Shown here one piece after another: positions 25,967 through 34,161 of a DNA stretch of 38,272 nt (position 1 is its first letter; each line of letters starts with the position of its first letter). The translations under genes were made by a program, and so were the position numbers. Source of the stretch: CAZKHG01 sp964552655 (GTDB lineage: Bacteria > Bacteroidota > Bacteroidia > Bacteroidales > Tenuifilaceae); contig CAZKHG010000030.1 in assembly GCA_964552655.1 (NCBI GenBank), positions 1 to 38,272 on the forward strand, read 5' to 3'. The notes under the pieces are model-generated. The model worked only from the letters and a program-made list of their open reading frames with translations, did no database searches and was not told the origin of the DNA.

Positions 25967-26965
25967 TTATTTGTAAAAAGTGTTTTCAAATGCCTTAAAC
26001 TCACCTTTACCCAGGATAATCCTTTTCCAGAACGATTTTATAAATCCAGTTCCATAACCCGTTAGCTGAATAAAACTGGCTGGGAGAGAAAGAAATGCAA
26101 CTTTAAAATCTTTGTTGTGAAAGTAGGAATCAGAAAAAATCATTACAAGGTAAATTAATGGCATAAAAAGAAGTACCGGAAACCACACTGAAAAAATTAA
26201 AATTACAACCAATCCAACCACAAAAACCGAAGGGAGCAAGTGAACAATTTTTAGTGACCCAGGGTGAAGAATTTTAAGGTTAACCCTGGCAATACCGGAA
26301 TTATGAACCTGTTTAAAAAATTTTCCAAAATCTGTCCGGCGTTTATGGTAAACCCAGGCATCAGGGAATAGTTCACTCTTGAAGCCTGACTCCATAAGCC
26401 TCATGCTCAAATCAATATCTTCCCCGAAACGCATGGTACCAAACCCACCAACCTTTTCAAAGGCCTCTCTCAAAACACCCAGGTTGAAGCTTCGTGGGTA
26501 AAATTTATCTACTTTGCGATCACCGCCTCGAATACCGCCGGTGGTAAGAAATGATGTCATTGCATAGCTGATGGCTTTCTGAATTGGTGAGAATGAGGGA
26601 TGGGATCGGTCTGGTCCCCCGAATAGTTCAACTTCGTTATTGCTCAGATGAATATCCAATACCTCGAAATAGCCCGGTGGTATGATGCAATCTGAATCAA
26701 AAAAAATCAGGTAGGAACCTTTAGCGAACTTAGCGCCATGGTTTCGGGTTAAACCGGGGCCTGTATTCTCCTTGAAATGGTACGTTAAAGGGAGCAGTTT
26801 CTGATACTTCTCGAAAACTGTGCTACATGGGATGGATGATCCGTCCTCAACCAGGATTACCTCAAAGTCGTGGCTTGTTTGGTGCACCAGGCTGTGCAGC
26901 AGCTCATCTACCTCCTCAGGTCTGTTGTAAACCGGGATTATAACTGAAAAACGCGGAATACTCAT
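25967..26965 (-). CDS. family 2 glycosyltransferase, membrane-associated
   Basis: 332 residues from the ATG at 26965; a TTG at 27031 would add 22 Phe/Lys-rich residues that do not belong to the fold. GT-A domain (~5-230): 'FSVIIPVYNRPEEVDELL' at the N-terminus, 'VILVEDGSS' for the nucleotide, and a DxD-type metal site D90-S-D92 ('FFDSDCIIP'). Later 'GGFGTMRFGEDIDLSMRL' carries the ED acceptor-site motif. Two hydrophobic helices (~245-295) place it at the inner membrane. It transfers a sugar from a nucleotide sugar to a surface glycan or lipid; the sugar cannot be inferred. It is divergent from the Crp/Fnr gene and lies near a GDP-mannose synthesis gene. Confidence 0.87.
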   Translation of the reverse strand: MSIPRFSVIIPVYNRPEEVDELLHSLVHQTSHDFEVILVEDGSSIPCSTVFEKYQKLLPLTYHFKENTGPGLTRNHGAKFAKGSYLIFFDSDCIIPPGYFEVLDIHLSNNEVELFGGPDRSHPSFSPIQKAISYAMTSFLTTGGIRGGDRKVDKFYPRSFNLGVLREAFEKVGGFGTMRFGEDIDLSMRLMESGFKSELFPDAWVYHKRRTDFGKFFKQVHNSGIARVNLKILHPGSLKIVHLLPSVFVVGLVVILIFSVWFPVLLFMPLIYLVMIFSDSYFHNKDFKVAFLSLPASFIQLTGYGTGFIKSFWKRIILGKGEFKAFENTFYK

Positions 26966-27079
26966 GGAATAATCATTTTTCCCTTTGGATGTAAAGATAT
27001 GAAAAAAACAAGTTTTGAAGATTCCCGACAAAATGAACTAATTTTACAGCTATTGGTTTGTTTTATAAAATCGTAAAAG

Positions 27080-27748
27080 ATGTTCCAGATAATATCACAA
27101 TGCCCGTTTTTCAGGGGGTTAAAACCTGATGAGATTCAACACCTCTTCAACGGGATTTCATATACAGTTAAATCATTCTCCAAAGGGCAAACCATCGCCC
27201 AACGAGAAGAGGAGGTGAAGAATCTTTGTATTGTGCTAGAGGGTATTGTAAAAGGGGAAATGGTGGATTTTTCGGGGAAGATCCTCAAGATTGAAGAGAT
27301 GATGGCTCCGCAACCAATTGCACATGCCTTTCTATTTGGGGAGCGGAATCGCTTCCCGGTAGATGTAATAGCCGTTGAGAATTGTAAAATTCTTTTTATC
27401 CCTAAGGCCGAAGTGATCCGATTGCTCCAGCAGAATGCCACAATGCTTATTAACTATCTTAATGCGATATCCAACCGGGCTCAATTCCTTTCCAACAAGC
27501 TTTGGTTTTTATCTTTCAGGACAATAAAAGAGAAGGTGGCACACTACCTGCTAAACATTTCAAGAAGTGAAACCCGCACTCTTATTGTTTTGCCAAAATC
27601 GCATCAGGAGCTGGCTGAATTTTTTGGGGTAACCCGGCCATCCCTTGCCAGAGCATTTGCAGAGATGCAGGATGAGGGGATTATTATTGTAAACAGGAGG
27701 GAAATTGAAATAGTGAACAAGGCAAAGCTTCTGGCAATGATTAAGTAG
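27080..27748 (+). CDS. Crp/Fnr-family transcriptional regulator
   Basis: 222 residues. A cyclic-nucleotide-binding-type beta-roll (~10-120, starting 'CPFFRGLKPDEIQHLF') is followed by a dimer helix (~125-150) and a C-terminal winged helix-turn-helix (~150-220, 'SHQELAEFFGVTRPSLARAF'). The few cysteines (C8, one near residue 50, one near 97) do not form an FNR-type cluster motif, so oxygen sensing by [4Fe-4S] is not supported. The cAMP-contact residues typical of CRP are not evident either. Related Bacteroidota proteins include the haem-linked nitrosative-stress regulator HcpR; that is a possibility only. It starts at ATG 27080, divergent from the glycosyltransferase, and is convergent with manC with 5 bp between the stops. 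Confidence 0.9.
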   Translation: MFQIISQCPFFRGLKPDEIQHLFNGISYTVKSFSKGQTIAQREEEVKNLCIVLEGIVKGEMVDFSGKILKIEEMMAPQPIAHAFLFGERNRFPVDVIAVENCKILFIPKAEVIRLLQQNATMLINYLNAISNRAQFLSNKLWFLSFRTIKEKVAHYLLNISRSETRTLIVLPKSHQELAEFFGVTRPSLARAFAEMQDEGIIIVNRREIEIVNKAKLLAMIK

Positions 27749-27753
27749 GTCGA

Positions 27754-28848
27754 TTATATGTATTTATCGCCCTTTTCAACCATAATATCATTTACAAACT
27801 TTTTGATCTCCTGTTCGTCCTGCATTTTGCAGATCAGGAGCACATCACCGGAATCAACTATGATAAAGTTATCCAGGCCATGGGCAACAATCAGCTTATT
27901 TTCCGGGGCATTTATATGCGTGTTTTTCGTACTATAGAATTTCACATTTTTGCTTGATGAGGTGTTCCCCGAATTATCCTTATCGGAATACAAGTGCAAT
28001 GAACCCCAGGTACCCAAATCGGACCAGCCAAATTCAGAACATATAACAAACACATTATCAGCTTTTTCCATGATGCCGTAGTCAATTGAGATGTTCTTGC
28101 ACTCGGCATAGGCTCCTTCAATTGCCTTTAGCTCGCTTTTAGTGCCAAAATGGCTGGTAATCTCTTTAAAAAGACCATCAACCTCAGGAAGGTATTTATC
28201 AAAGGCTTTAAGTATCGAAGGAAGAGACCAGATAAATATACCTGAATTCCAGAAAAATTCGCCGGAGTTCATAAATACCTTGGCCAGTTCGAGGTTAGGT
28301 TTCTCTGTAAAGGTTTTAACCTTATAGAGGTTATGCATTTTCTTGTCGGCTCCCTGACCGATCTGGATGTAACCATAGCCGGTTTCAGGTCGGTTGGGCT
28401 TTACGCCCAATGTAATCAGCGCATCATTTTCCGAAGCGAATTTTACGGCACTTCCAATCGTTTCAACAAACTGATTCTCGTTGAGGATTAGGTGATCGCT
28501 GGGTGCAACTACTATAATGGCATTCGGATTCTTTTGTTTTATCTTGTAGGTGGCAAATGATACACAAGGTGCGGTATTCCTTCGCATTGGTTCCAGGAGC
28601 ACCTGTTGCTCTAAAATTTGAGGGAGCTGCTGAAGCACCTGATCTTTATATATCTGGCTGGTAACAATAAAAATATTTTCTTCGGGGCAAATTTTGGACA
28701 TCCGGTTGAAGGTTTGCTGCAGCAAAGTGGAACCAGTGCCAAGAATATCCAGAAATTGTTTGGGTTTTGAGTTACGGCTCAATGGCCAGAAACGACTCCC
28801 GATGCCACCTGCCATTATTATGCAGTATATTTCATGTTTTGATACCAT
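27754..28848 (-). CDS. manC: mannose-1-phosphate guanylyltransferase
   Basis: 364 residues of the GDP-mannose pyrophosphorylase family. The nucleotide-binding signature 'MAGGIGSRFWPLSRNSKPKQ' spans ~12-31, with 'TGYGYIQIG' and 'GEFFWNSGIFIW' later as family-specific active-site segments. It makes GDP-mannose from mannose 1-phosphate and GTP. At 364 residues it has only the transferase domain and none of the C-terminal isomerase domain of bifunctional ManC/AlgA. GDP-mannose feeds mannosyl and, via GDP-fucose, fucosyl glycans, which suits the nearby glycosyltransferase and fucosidase. A clear promoter lies at 28891-28920. Confidence 0.94.
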   Translation of the reverse strand: MVSKHEIYCIIMAGGIGSRFWPLSRNSKPKQFLDILGTGSTLLQQTFNRMSKICPEENIFIVTSQIYKDQVLQQLPQILEQQVLLEPMRRNTAPCVSFATYKIKQKNPNAIIVVAPSDHLILNENQFVETIGSAVKFASENDALITLGVKPNRPETGYGYIQIGQGADKKMHNLYKVKTFTEKPNLELAKVFMNSGEFFWNSGIFIWSLPSILKAFDKYLPEVDGLFKEITSHFGTKSELKAIEGAYAECKNISIDYGIMEKADNVFVICSEFGWSDLGTWGSLHLYSDKDNSGNTSSSKNVKFYSTKNTHINAPENKLIVAHGLDNFIIVDSGDVLLICKMQDEQEIKKFVNDIMVEKGDKYI

Positions 28849-28890
28849 AATCAGAATTTAAGTGATTTTCCCCTTTTTTGAAATCCCGCA

Positions 28891-28920
28891 CAAAGATAGT
28901 AATCCTTATTTTTTAACCAA
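28891..28920 (-). promoter_or_regulatory. Bacteroidota-type promoter of manC
   Basis: Minus-strand TTG (28920-28918), a 19-nt spacer and TATCTTTG (28898-28891) fit the TTTG / TAnnTTTG consensus. It lies 43 bp upstream of the ATG. Confidence 0.7.
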
Positions 28921-29137
28921 CAAATTAAAAAAATGCCACTAAAGGGAAAACCTTAATGTAAACCCAGCTGCAAATCAGTGGGTTCAGGTAAAATCATATA
29001 TCAATTTTTACTCAACATCTACTTTTGCATATTTTATTTTGTAGCATTAACTCAATAAACTACACGCCCCATGCCTTATGCCCTTTGCTTTTTAACACTT
29101 TTTTTGTTTTTGATTTTAAACAATACAAAAACTAAAG

Positions 29138-29145
29138 TAACTTTG
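29138..29145 (+). promoter_or_regulatory. candidate -7 promoter element of mlaEF
   Basis: TAACTTTG matches TAnnTTTG exactly, 8 bp before the mlaE ATG. The nearest TTTG (29109-29112) is 25 nt upstream, slightly far. The rest of the 305-bp divergent gap 28849-29153 contains the manC promoter and otherwise featureless AT-rich DNA. Confidence 0.5.
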
Positions 29146-29153
29146 TTGCTGTT

Positions 29154-29894
29154 ATGAGATATTTCCACTCCATTGGCATGTATGTAATTCTCCTTTCTAA
29201 GGTATTCGCAAAACCTGAGAAAAAACGCATCTACTACAAGCAAACCATTAAGGAGATCGAAAAACTTGGTTTAAATTCTGTGGGGATTATTGCCATCATC
29301 TCATTTTTTATGGGTGCGGTAATCACCATTCAAACTGCATATAATACCGAAAACCCATTACTGCCAACTTACCTGATCGGCGTTGCAGCCCGCGACAGTA
29401 TCCTGCTTGAATTTTCTTCCACCATGGTGGCTTTGATTCTTGCCGGGAAAGTTGGCTCAAACATAGCCTCCGAGATTGGCACAATGAAAGTTTCCCAGCA
29501 GATTGATGCCATGGAAATTATGGGGGTGAACTCTGCCAGCTACCTCATTCTGCCCAAAATTATTGCCACCATATTCTTTAACCCATTCCTGACTATGTTG
29601 AGCATTGTTGTCGGAATAGTTGGCGGCTGGTCGGTTGGAGTGTTTACCGGAGTGGTAACTACACAGCAATACATTGATGGAATTCAGTACGCATTTATCC
29701 CATACTACATCACCTATTCAATCATTAAAACGATTGTTTTTGCTTTTATTATCACCACCATTTCTGCATTTCACGGGTACTATGTTGAGGGTGGTTCAAT
29801 TGAGGTTGGGCGTGCAAGTACAAAAGCAGTTGTAATGAGTAGTGTGGTTATTCTGCTGTTTAATCTTATCCTCACACAACTGCTACTATCATGA
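29154..29894 (+). CDS. mlaE: MlaE/YrbE-family ABC permease (outer-membrane lipid transport)
   Basis: 246 residues with about five membrane helices and the MlaE core: 'LNSVGIIAIISFFMGAVITIQ' (~39-60), the 'ILAGKVGSNIASEIGTMKVSQQIDAMEIMG' region that contacts the ATPase, and 'GYYVEGGSIEVGRASTKAVV' near the C-terminus. With MlaF it forms the inner-membrane engine of the Mla/MCE system, moving phospholipid between inner and outer membranes. Its stop overlaps the MlaF start by 4 bp (ATGA), so expression is coupled. No MCE-domain gene (mlaD) follows within the window. Confidence 0.93.
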   Translation: MRYFHSIGMYVILLSKVFAKPEKKRIYYKQTIKEIEKLGLNSVGIIAIISFFMGAVITIQTAYNTENPLLPTYLIGVAARDSILLEFSSTMVALILAGKVGSNIASEIGTMKVSQQIDAMEIMGVNSASYLILPKIIATIFFNPFLTMLSIVVGIVGGWSVGVFTGVVTTQQYIDGIQYAFIPYYITYSIIKTIVFAFIITTISAFHGYYVEGGSIEVGRASTKAVVMSSVVILLFNLILTQLLLS

Positions 29895-30643
29895 TCCGGG
29901 TTGAAAATATTTCAAAGTCTTTTGATGAGCACAAGGTATTAAATGATATCAGTGCAACCTTTGAAAAGGGTAAAACCAACCTAATCATCGGGCAAAGCGG
30001 ATCGGGCAAAACAGTGCTGCTCAAATCAATTGTTGGGCTTTACGATGTTGATGAGGGGAACATTTTTTTTGATGATATTCACTTTAACCGGTTGAATTTT
30101 AAGGATAAAAAGGAGATCAGGAAACAAATCGGCATGCTGTTCCAGGGTGGTGCCCTTTTCGATTCCTCCACAGTAGAGGAGAATGTTATCTTTCCATTAG
30201 ACATGTTTACCACGCTGACTAAATCCGAAAAGCGCGACCGCGCGAATTTTTGCCTGCAACGGGTAAACATCATCAATGCCAATCACCTTTACCCGGCCGA
30301 GATTAGCGGCGGCATGCAGAAACGTGTTGCAATTGCCCGGGCAATTGCCCTAAACCCCAGGTACCTCTTCTGCGATGAACCCAACTCCGGTCTCGATCCC
30401 AAAACCTCCATACTGATTGATGAGCTGATCCAGGAAATCACCTACGAGTTTGACACTACCACAATAATTAATACCCATGACATGAACTCAGTGATGGGCA
30501 TTGGCGATAAAATTATATTTATACACGAGGGCGCCAAGTGGTGGGAGGGAACCAAAGAGGATGTTTTGCAAAGCGATAACAAAGAGCTGAACAGCTTTGT
30601 CTTTGCTTCGGCGCTGACCAGAAAAATTAAAGGTATAATTTAG
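29891..30643 (+). CDS. mlaF: MlaF-type ABC transporter ATP-binding protein
   Basis: 250 residues with an intact ATPase: Walker A 'GQSGSGKTVLLKS' (~36-48), the Q-loop in 'IGMLFQGGALFDSSTVEEN' (the FQxGALFDS form is typical of MlaF), signature 'ISGGMQKRVAIARAIA', Walker B 'YLFCDEPNSGLDP' and the H-loop 'NTHDMNSV'. It powers lipid transport with MlaE, whose gene it overlaps by 4 bp. The 271 bp after the stop (30644-30914) are AT-rich, with no terminator, promoter or small gene that I can support. Confidence 0.94.
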   Translation: MIRVENISKSFDEHKVLNDISATFEKGKTNLIIGQSGSGKTVLLKSIVGLYDVDEGNIFFDDIHFNRLNFKDKKEIRKQIGMLFQGGALFDSSTVEENVIFPLDMFTTLTKSEKRDRANFCLQRVNIINANHLYPAEISGGMQKRVAIARAIALNPRYLFCDEPNSGLDPKTSILIDELIQEITYEFDTTTIINTHDMNSVMGIGDKIIFIHEGAKWWEGTKEDVLQSDNKELNSFVFASALTRKIKGII

Positions 30644-30914
30644 AGTTCAGTTTATACAATTACCTGCCGGTTTTCTGCTAATCTCTTTTCCATTCGGGTT
30701 TTTACAGTTGAAATATTTAATTTTTAATCCCTATCATTTATTTTGATCTTCCTTTTCTGATATTGAATGGTTACTTCCAAACTTATAATGAATCATTCAT
30801 CAATACATCTTTCATTTTGAAAGATAATGTTTGGATTGAAAATTTCCATACAATTTCTTTCAATTTTGCTTTTAGCCTCAGATATGCTAAATTGAGGTCG
30901 TTTTTATACAACCT

Positions 30915-32507
30915 ATGAAGAGATCAATATTTTTTTTATCATTCTTTTTTGCAACTCTTTCTCTGAATGCTCAGAGCGTTTATCAGCACATTACTAATAC
31001 GGGCATTTACGAGTTCCTCGATGAATTGGCCAGTATCAGGCTTATTGACCTAAATACATCTGTCAAACCATATTCACGACAGTGCATTGCTGATGCGCTT
31101 CAGGTTGCCAATTCAAAAAAAGAGCTGCTTAACTCAAGACAGCAGAAAGAATTGGATTTTTACCTTAAAGATTTTGGTAAAGAGCTGAATCCTGACAGGA
31201 ATTTTGCCAGAAGATTCGATGCCATTTTCTTTAAAGATTCACTTTTTACCCTTACCATAAACCCGGTGGTTGGCGTTTACAGCAACTTTAACGATAGTGC
31301 TTTTGCATACCGGCGTTGGGTTGGTGCGGAGATGTGGGGCTACATTGGGAAAAACTTCGGCTTTTACACCAGCCTTCGCGATTATGACGAGAATTATAGG
31401 TTTACCGATCCTCATTACGTTTCCAGAATGATAGGCGGGGCGTACAAGAAACAACAACTGGGCGGGGAATTCAGCGAGATGCGGGGCGGGGTTACCTACT
31501 CATGGAAATGGGGTTCGTTCGGGCTGCTTAAAGATCATATTCAATGGGGGAGTGGTTACAATGGCACAAATATTCTTGGCGGGTTAACACCGTCTTTTGC
31601 CATGATCAAGCTGCAGATTAAACCCGTGAAATGGTTCGAACTGAATTACATCCACGGCTGGTTGGTATCACAGGTGATTGATAGCAGCAGAACCTATATC
31701 GCCGGAACTACAAAAAGAAATGTTTTTCACCCAAAGTATATCGCTGCCAATTTTTTCACTTTTACACCTTGTAAAAACCTGAACATTTCTCTGGGGAATT
31801 CAATTATCTATTCCGATATTGAAATACAGCCCGGTTACCTGTCCCCGCTGTTCTTCTACAAATCTATTGACCACCACCTGAACGGGATGAGCAACTATAC
31901 GGGACAAAACTCGCAGATGTTTTTTGATATCTCATCAAAGCAAATCAAAAACCTGCATCTTTTCTTAACCTTATTCCTCGATGAGCTATCCATGAAGAAT
32001 GCCTTTGATAAGAATAAACATAGCAACTTTTATAGCCTGAAGTCAGGCTTTAGGCTGTCTGATTTTCCGGTTAAGAACCTTATATTTTCCACTGAATACA
32101 CCAGGACCAACCCACTGGCTTACCAACACATTATATCCACCACCACCTACGAGAGCAATAAGTATAACCTTGGCCATTACTTAAAGGATAACACCGATGA
32201 GATTTACCTGTCATTATCGTTCAAACCGGTTAAAGCCCTAACCTTAACCACTTCATACACACACGCCCGCAAAGGGCCTGATTATACCGCTCTAAATGCT
32301 TCGAGGCTGGGTTTGCCATTTATGGAAACCGTGGAGTGGGAACAAAAGGAAATAGCATTTAATGTTCAATGGCAGATAATCAATGATGGTTACATTTTTG
32401 TTGGTGCTGCTTTTTCCGATACCTACGATAAAAACAATGTTTATACACCATCATTTCTGCTTGGCAAACTGCTGAATATCCGTAGTGGGATATGCTTTGG
32501 ATTATAG
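30915..32507 (+). CDS. Wzi-like outer-membrane protein (capsule assembly family)
   Basis: 530 residues with a cleavable signal peptide (MKRSIFFLSFFFATLSLNAQ). An N-terminal helical region ('YEFLDELASIRLIDLNTSVKPYSR', described here in two pieces: YEFLDELASIR and LIDLNTSVKPYSR) is followed by a long run of alternating aromatic and polar beta strands, as in outer-membrane barrels. 'GLLKDHIQWGSGYNGTNIL' and the layout match Bacteroidota proteins of the capsule assembly Wzi family (PF14052). E. coli Wzi anchors capsule at the outer membrane; the Bacteroidota versions are less studied. It precedes the fucosidase gene by 43 bp on the same strand and the two may be co-transcribed. Confidence 0.72.
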   Translation: MKRSIFFLSFFFATLSLNAQSVYQHITNTGIYEFLDELASIRLIDLNTSVKPYSRQCIADALQVANSKKELLNSRQQKELDFYLKDFGKELNPDRNFARRFDAIFFKDSLFTLTINPVVGVYSNFNDSAFAYRRWVGAEMWGYIGKNFGFYTSLRDYDENYRFTDPHYVSRMIGGAYKKQQLGGEFSEMRGGVTYSWKWGSFGLLKDHIQWGSGYNGTNILGGLTPSFAMIKLQIKPVKWFELNYIHGWLVSQVIDSSRTYIAGTTKRNVFHPKYIAANFFTFTPCKNLNISLGNSIIYSDIEIQPGYLSPLFFYKSIDHHLNGMSNYTGQNSQMFFDISSKQIKNLHLFLTLFLDELSMKNAFDKNKHSNFYSLKSGFRLSDFPVKNLIFSTEYTRTNPLAYQHIISTTTYESNKYNLGHYLKDNTDEIYLSLSFKPVKALTLTTSYTHARKGPDYTALNASRLGLPFMETVEWEQKEIAFNVQWQIINDGYIFVGAAFSDTYDKNNVYTPSFLLGKLLNIRSGICFGL

Positions 32508-32550
32508 ACAATTTGAGTCAACAAAATTAAAGTTTTACAAATCAAGTTAA

Positions 32551-33915
32551 ATGATGAAACATCAATCTGCCTCTTTTATGCTGGGATCAATAATTGCTTT
32601 ATTCTTATCGGCTAATGATTTAAGCGCACAGTATAAAATTCCTGCAAAGTTGGATTGGTGGTATCAATCCCGGTTTGGTATGTTTATCCATTTTGGGTCA
32701 TATTCATACCTGGGTCATGGTGAATGGGCTTATTTTAACGAGAACTGGACAAAGGCAAACTACCAAACCCAGGTTTCTGCTAGCTTCAACCCGAAATATT
32801 TTAATGCCGGAACAATTGCACAGCTGGCCAAAAAAGCCGGAATGAGGTACATAGTGATTACAGCAAAGCATCATGAAGGATTTTGCATGTGGAAAACGGC
32901 TGTTCCGGGTTTCAAGGATGTTTCGGGATCAAAATTTTATGATTTAAACGATTTTACCGGATTTAAATCCAGGGATATTTTAATGGAGCTGAAAGATTCC
33001 TGCGAGGCTCGTAATATCAAGTTCTGCCTGTACTATTCAATTCTGGATTGGAGCCATTCCTCCCAGGAGGTAAACCATTCGAATTACTATTCCACCATGG
33101 CATCATTTTCAGACAAGGAACAATATATCAGGGATATGAAGGCTCAACTCCGCGAGCTGGTAACCCGGTACCACCCGGCAATGTTATGGTTCGATGGGGA
33201 CTGGTGTACTAATCTTCAAAACCCCACACTTTCTGATTGGTGGAACTACAACGATGGGCAGGATTTGTACAAATACTTGTTGGAATTAGATTCAAAACTA
33301 ATTATAAATGAGCGTGTTAAAAGAGGCGTGGGGCTGGGCGATTTTGAGTGCCCCGAGCAAAACGTGCCTGATGCCCCGCTGGGCAGACCATGGGAAACCT
33401 GTCAAACCATGAATGGTTCCTGGGGGTTCAATGCCAGTGATAATAGCTATAAATCAGCCAAAACCCTGATTCGCGAATTGGTTAAAGTGGTATCGCGAGA
33501 CGGCAACTACCTGTTGAATATTGGTCCCAGGGGCGATGGTACGCTAACACCCCAAACCATTTCTATTCTGGACAGCATTGGCTTATGGATGAGTAAATAT
33601 GGTGAGAGCATTTATGGTACAACCAGAAGTCCATTTTCAAACGAACTGGATTGGGGATTTTTTACACGGAAAAATGGAAAAATATTTGCCCATATTTTCA
33701 GCTGGCCCGCAAACCGGATACTGAAGATACCGATAAATTTAAATAGAATCAGCAAAATCTACCTGATGAATGATCCAGTTACATTGTTAAGCTATACTGC
33801 TGATGATGGTTTTTCACTAATTAAGTTGCCAGCTACACCACCCGATCCTGTTAACTCAGTCCTGGTTATTGATTTTGCTGATACTCTGGCTGCTCCTAAC
33901 CAATATAAAAATTGA
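32551..33915 (+). CDS. alpha-L-fucosidase, glycoside hydrolase family 29
   Basis: 454 residues with a signal peptide (cleavage near 'NDLSAQ', ~residue 27). The GH29 barrel begins 'WWYQSRFGMFIHFGSYS'; 'YIVITAKHHEGFCMW' is the conserved substrate-binding strand (HH pair), and 'AMLWFDGDW' carries the retaining nucleophile D215. 'GNYLLNIGPRGDGTL' follows near the end of the barrel, and a short beta domain closes the protein. It releases alpha-L-fucose from glycans in the periplasm or outside the cell. It is near the short end of the family and has no carbohydrate-binding module or T9SS tail. No SusC/SusD pair is nearby, so this is not a classical utilisation locus. Confidence 0.94.
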   Translation: MMKHQSASFMLGSIIALFLSANDLSAQYKIPAKLDWWYQSRFGMFIHFGSYSYLGHGEWAYFNENWTKANYQTQVSASFNPKYFNAGTIAQLAKKAGMRYIVITAKHHEGFCMWKTAVPGFKDVSGSKFYDLNDFTGFKSRDILMELKDSCEARNIKFCLYYSILDWSHSSQEVNHSNYYSTMASFSDKEQYIRDMKAQLRELVTRYHPAMLWFDGDWCTNLQNPTLSDWWNYNDGQDLYKYLLELDSKLIINERVKRGVGLGDFECPEQNVPDAPLGRPWETCQTMNGSWGFNASDNSYKSAKTLIRELVKVVSRDGNYLLNIGPRGDGTLTPQTISILDSIGLWMSKYGESIYGTTRSPFSNELDWGFFTRKNGKIFAHIFSWPANRILKIPINLNRISKIYLMNDPVTLLSYTADDGFSLIKLPATPPDPVNSVLVIDFADTLAAPNQYKN

Positions 33916-34103
33916 CACCTGATTTGCGTCCGTTTTTATAAGTTTGCGTTGATTCAATCTTTATGCTTCCGGAGTCAGCAAATTGCACCTCAAGTTCAAA
34001 GCACAGGGTTGCGAATTGATGCAATGACTAATAAACGTTCTAAGTTGGTTTTCAATGTTACGTTAATTATTACAATCACACGTAGCCGGATTTATAATAC
34101 AAA

Positions 34104-34125
34104 AACCCGCTTAAAAAAGCGGGTT
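34104..34125 (-). terminator. Rho-independent terminator of the charged secreted protein gene
   Basis: A 9-bp perfect stem (aacccgctt / aagcgggtt) with a 4-nt loop. On the minus strand it continues gggtttttgta. It lies 36 bp beyond the stop of the gene at 34162-35583. Confidence 0.88.
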
Positions 34126-34161
34126 ACTAGCTATTTCCCCTCTATCAGCACCATAAAACTG

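Noticed and set aside
25941..25975. Hairpin caggat / atcctg as a terminator for the glycosyltransferase gene
   Set aside because: The stem is only 6 bp, and on the minus strand no T-run follows it.
26966..27031. Upstream TTG start for the glycosyltransferase
   Set aside because: The extra 22 residues are unlike any GT2 N-terminus, and the ATG at 26965 sits right before the first beta strand of the fold.
27080..27748. FNR-type oxygen sensor
   Set aside because: The cysteines are too few and wrongly spaced for an FNR [4Fe-4S] cluster.
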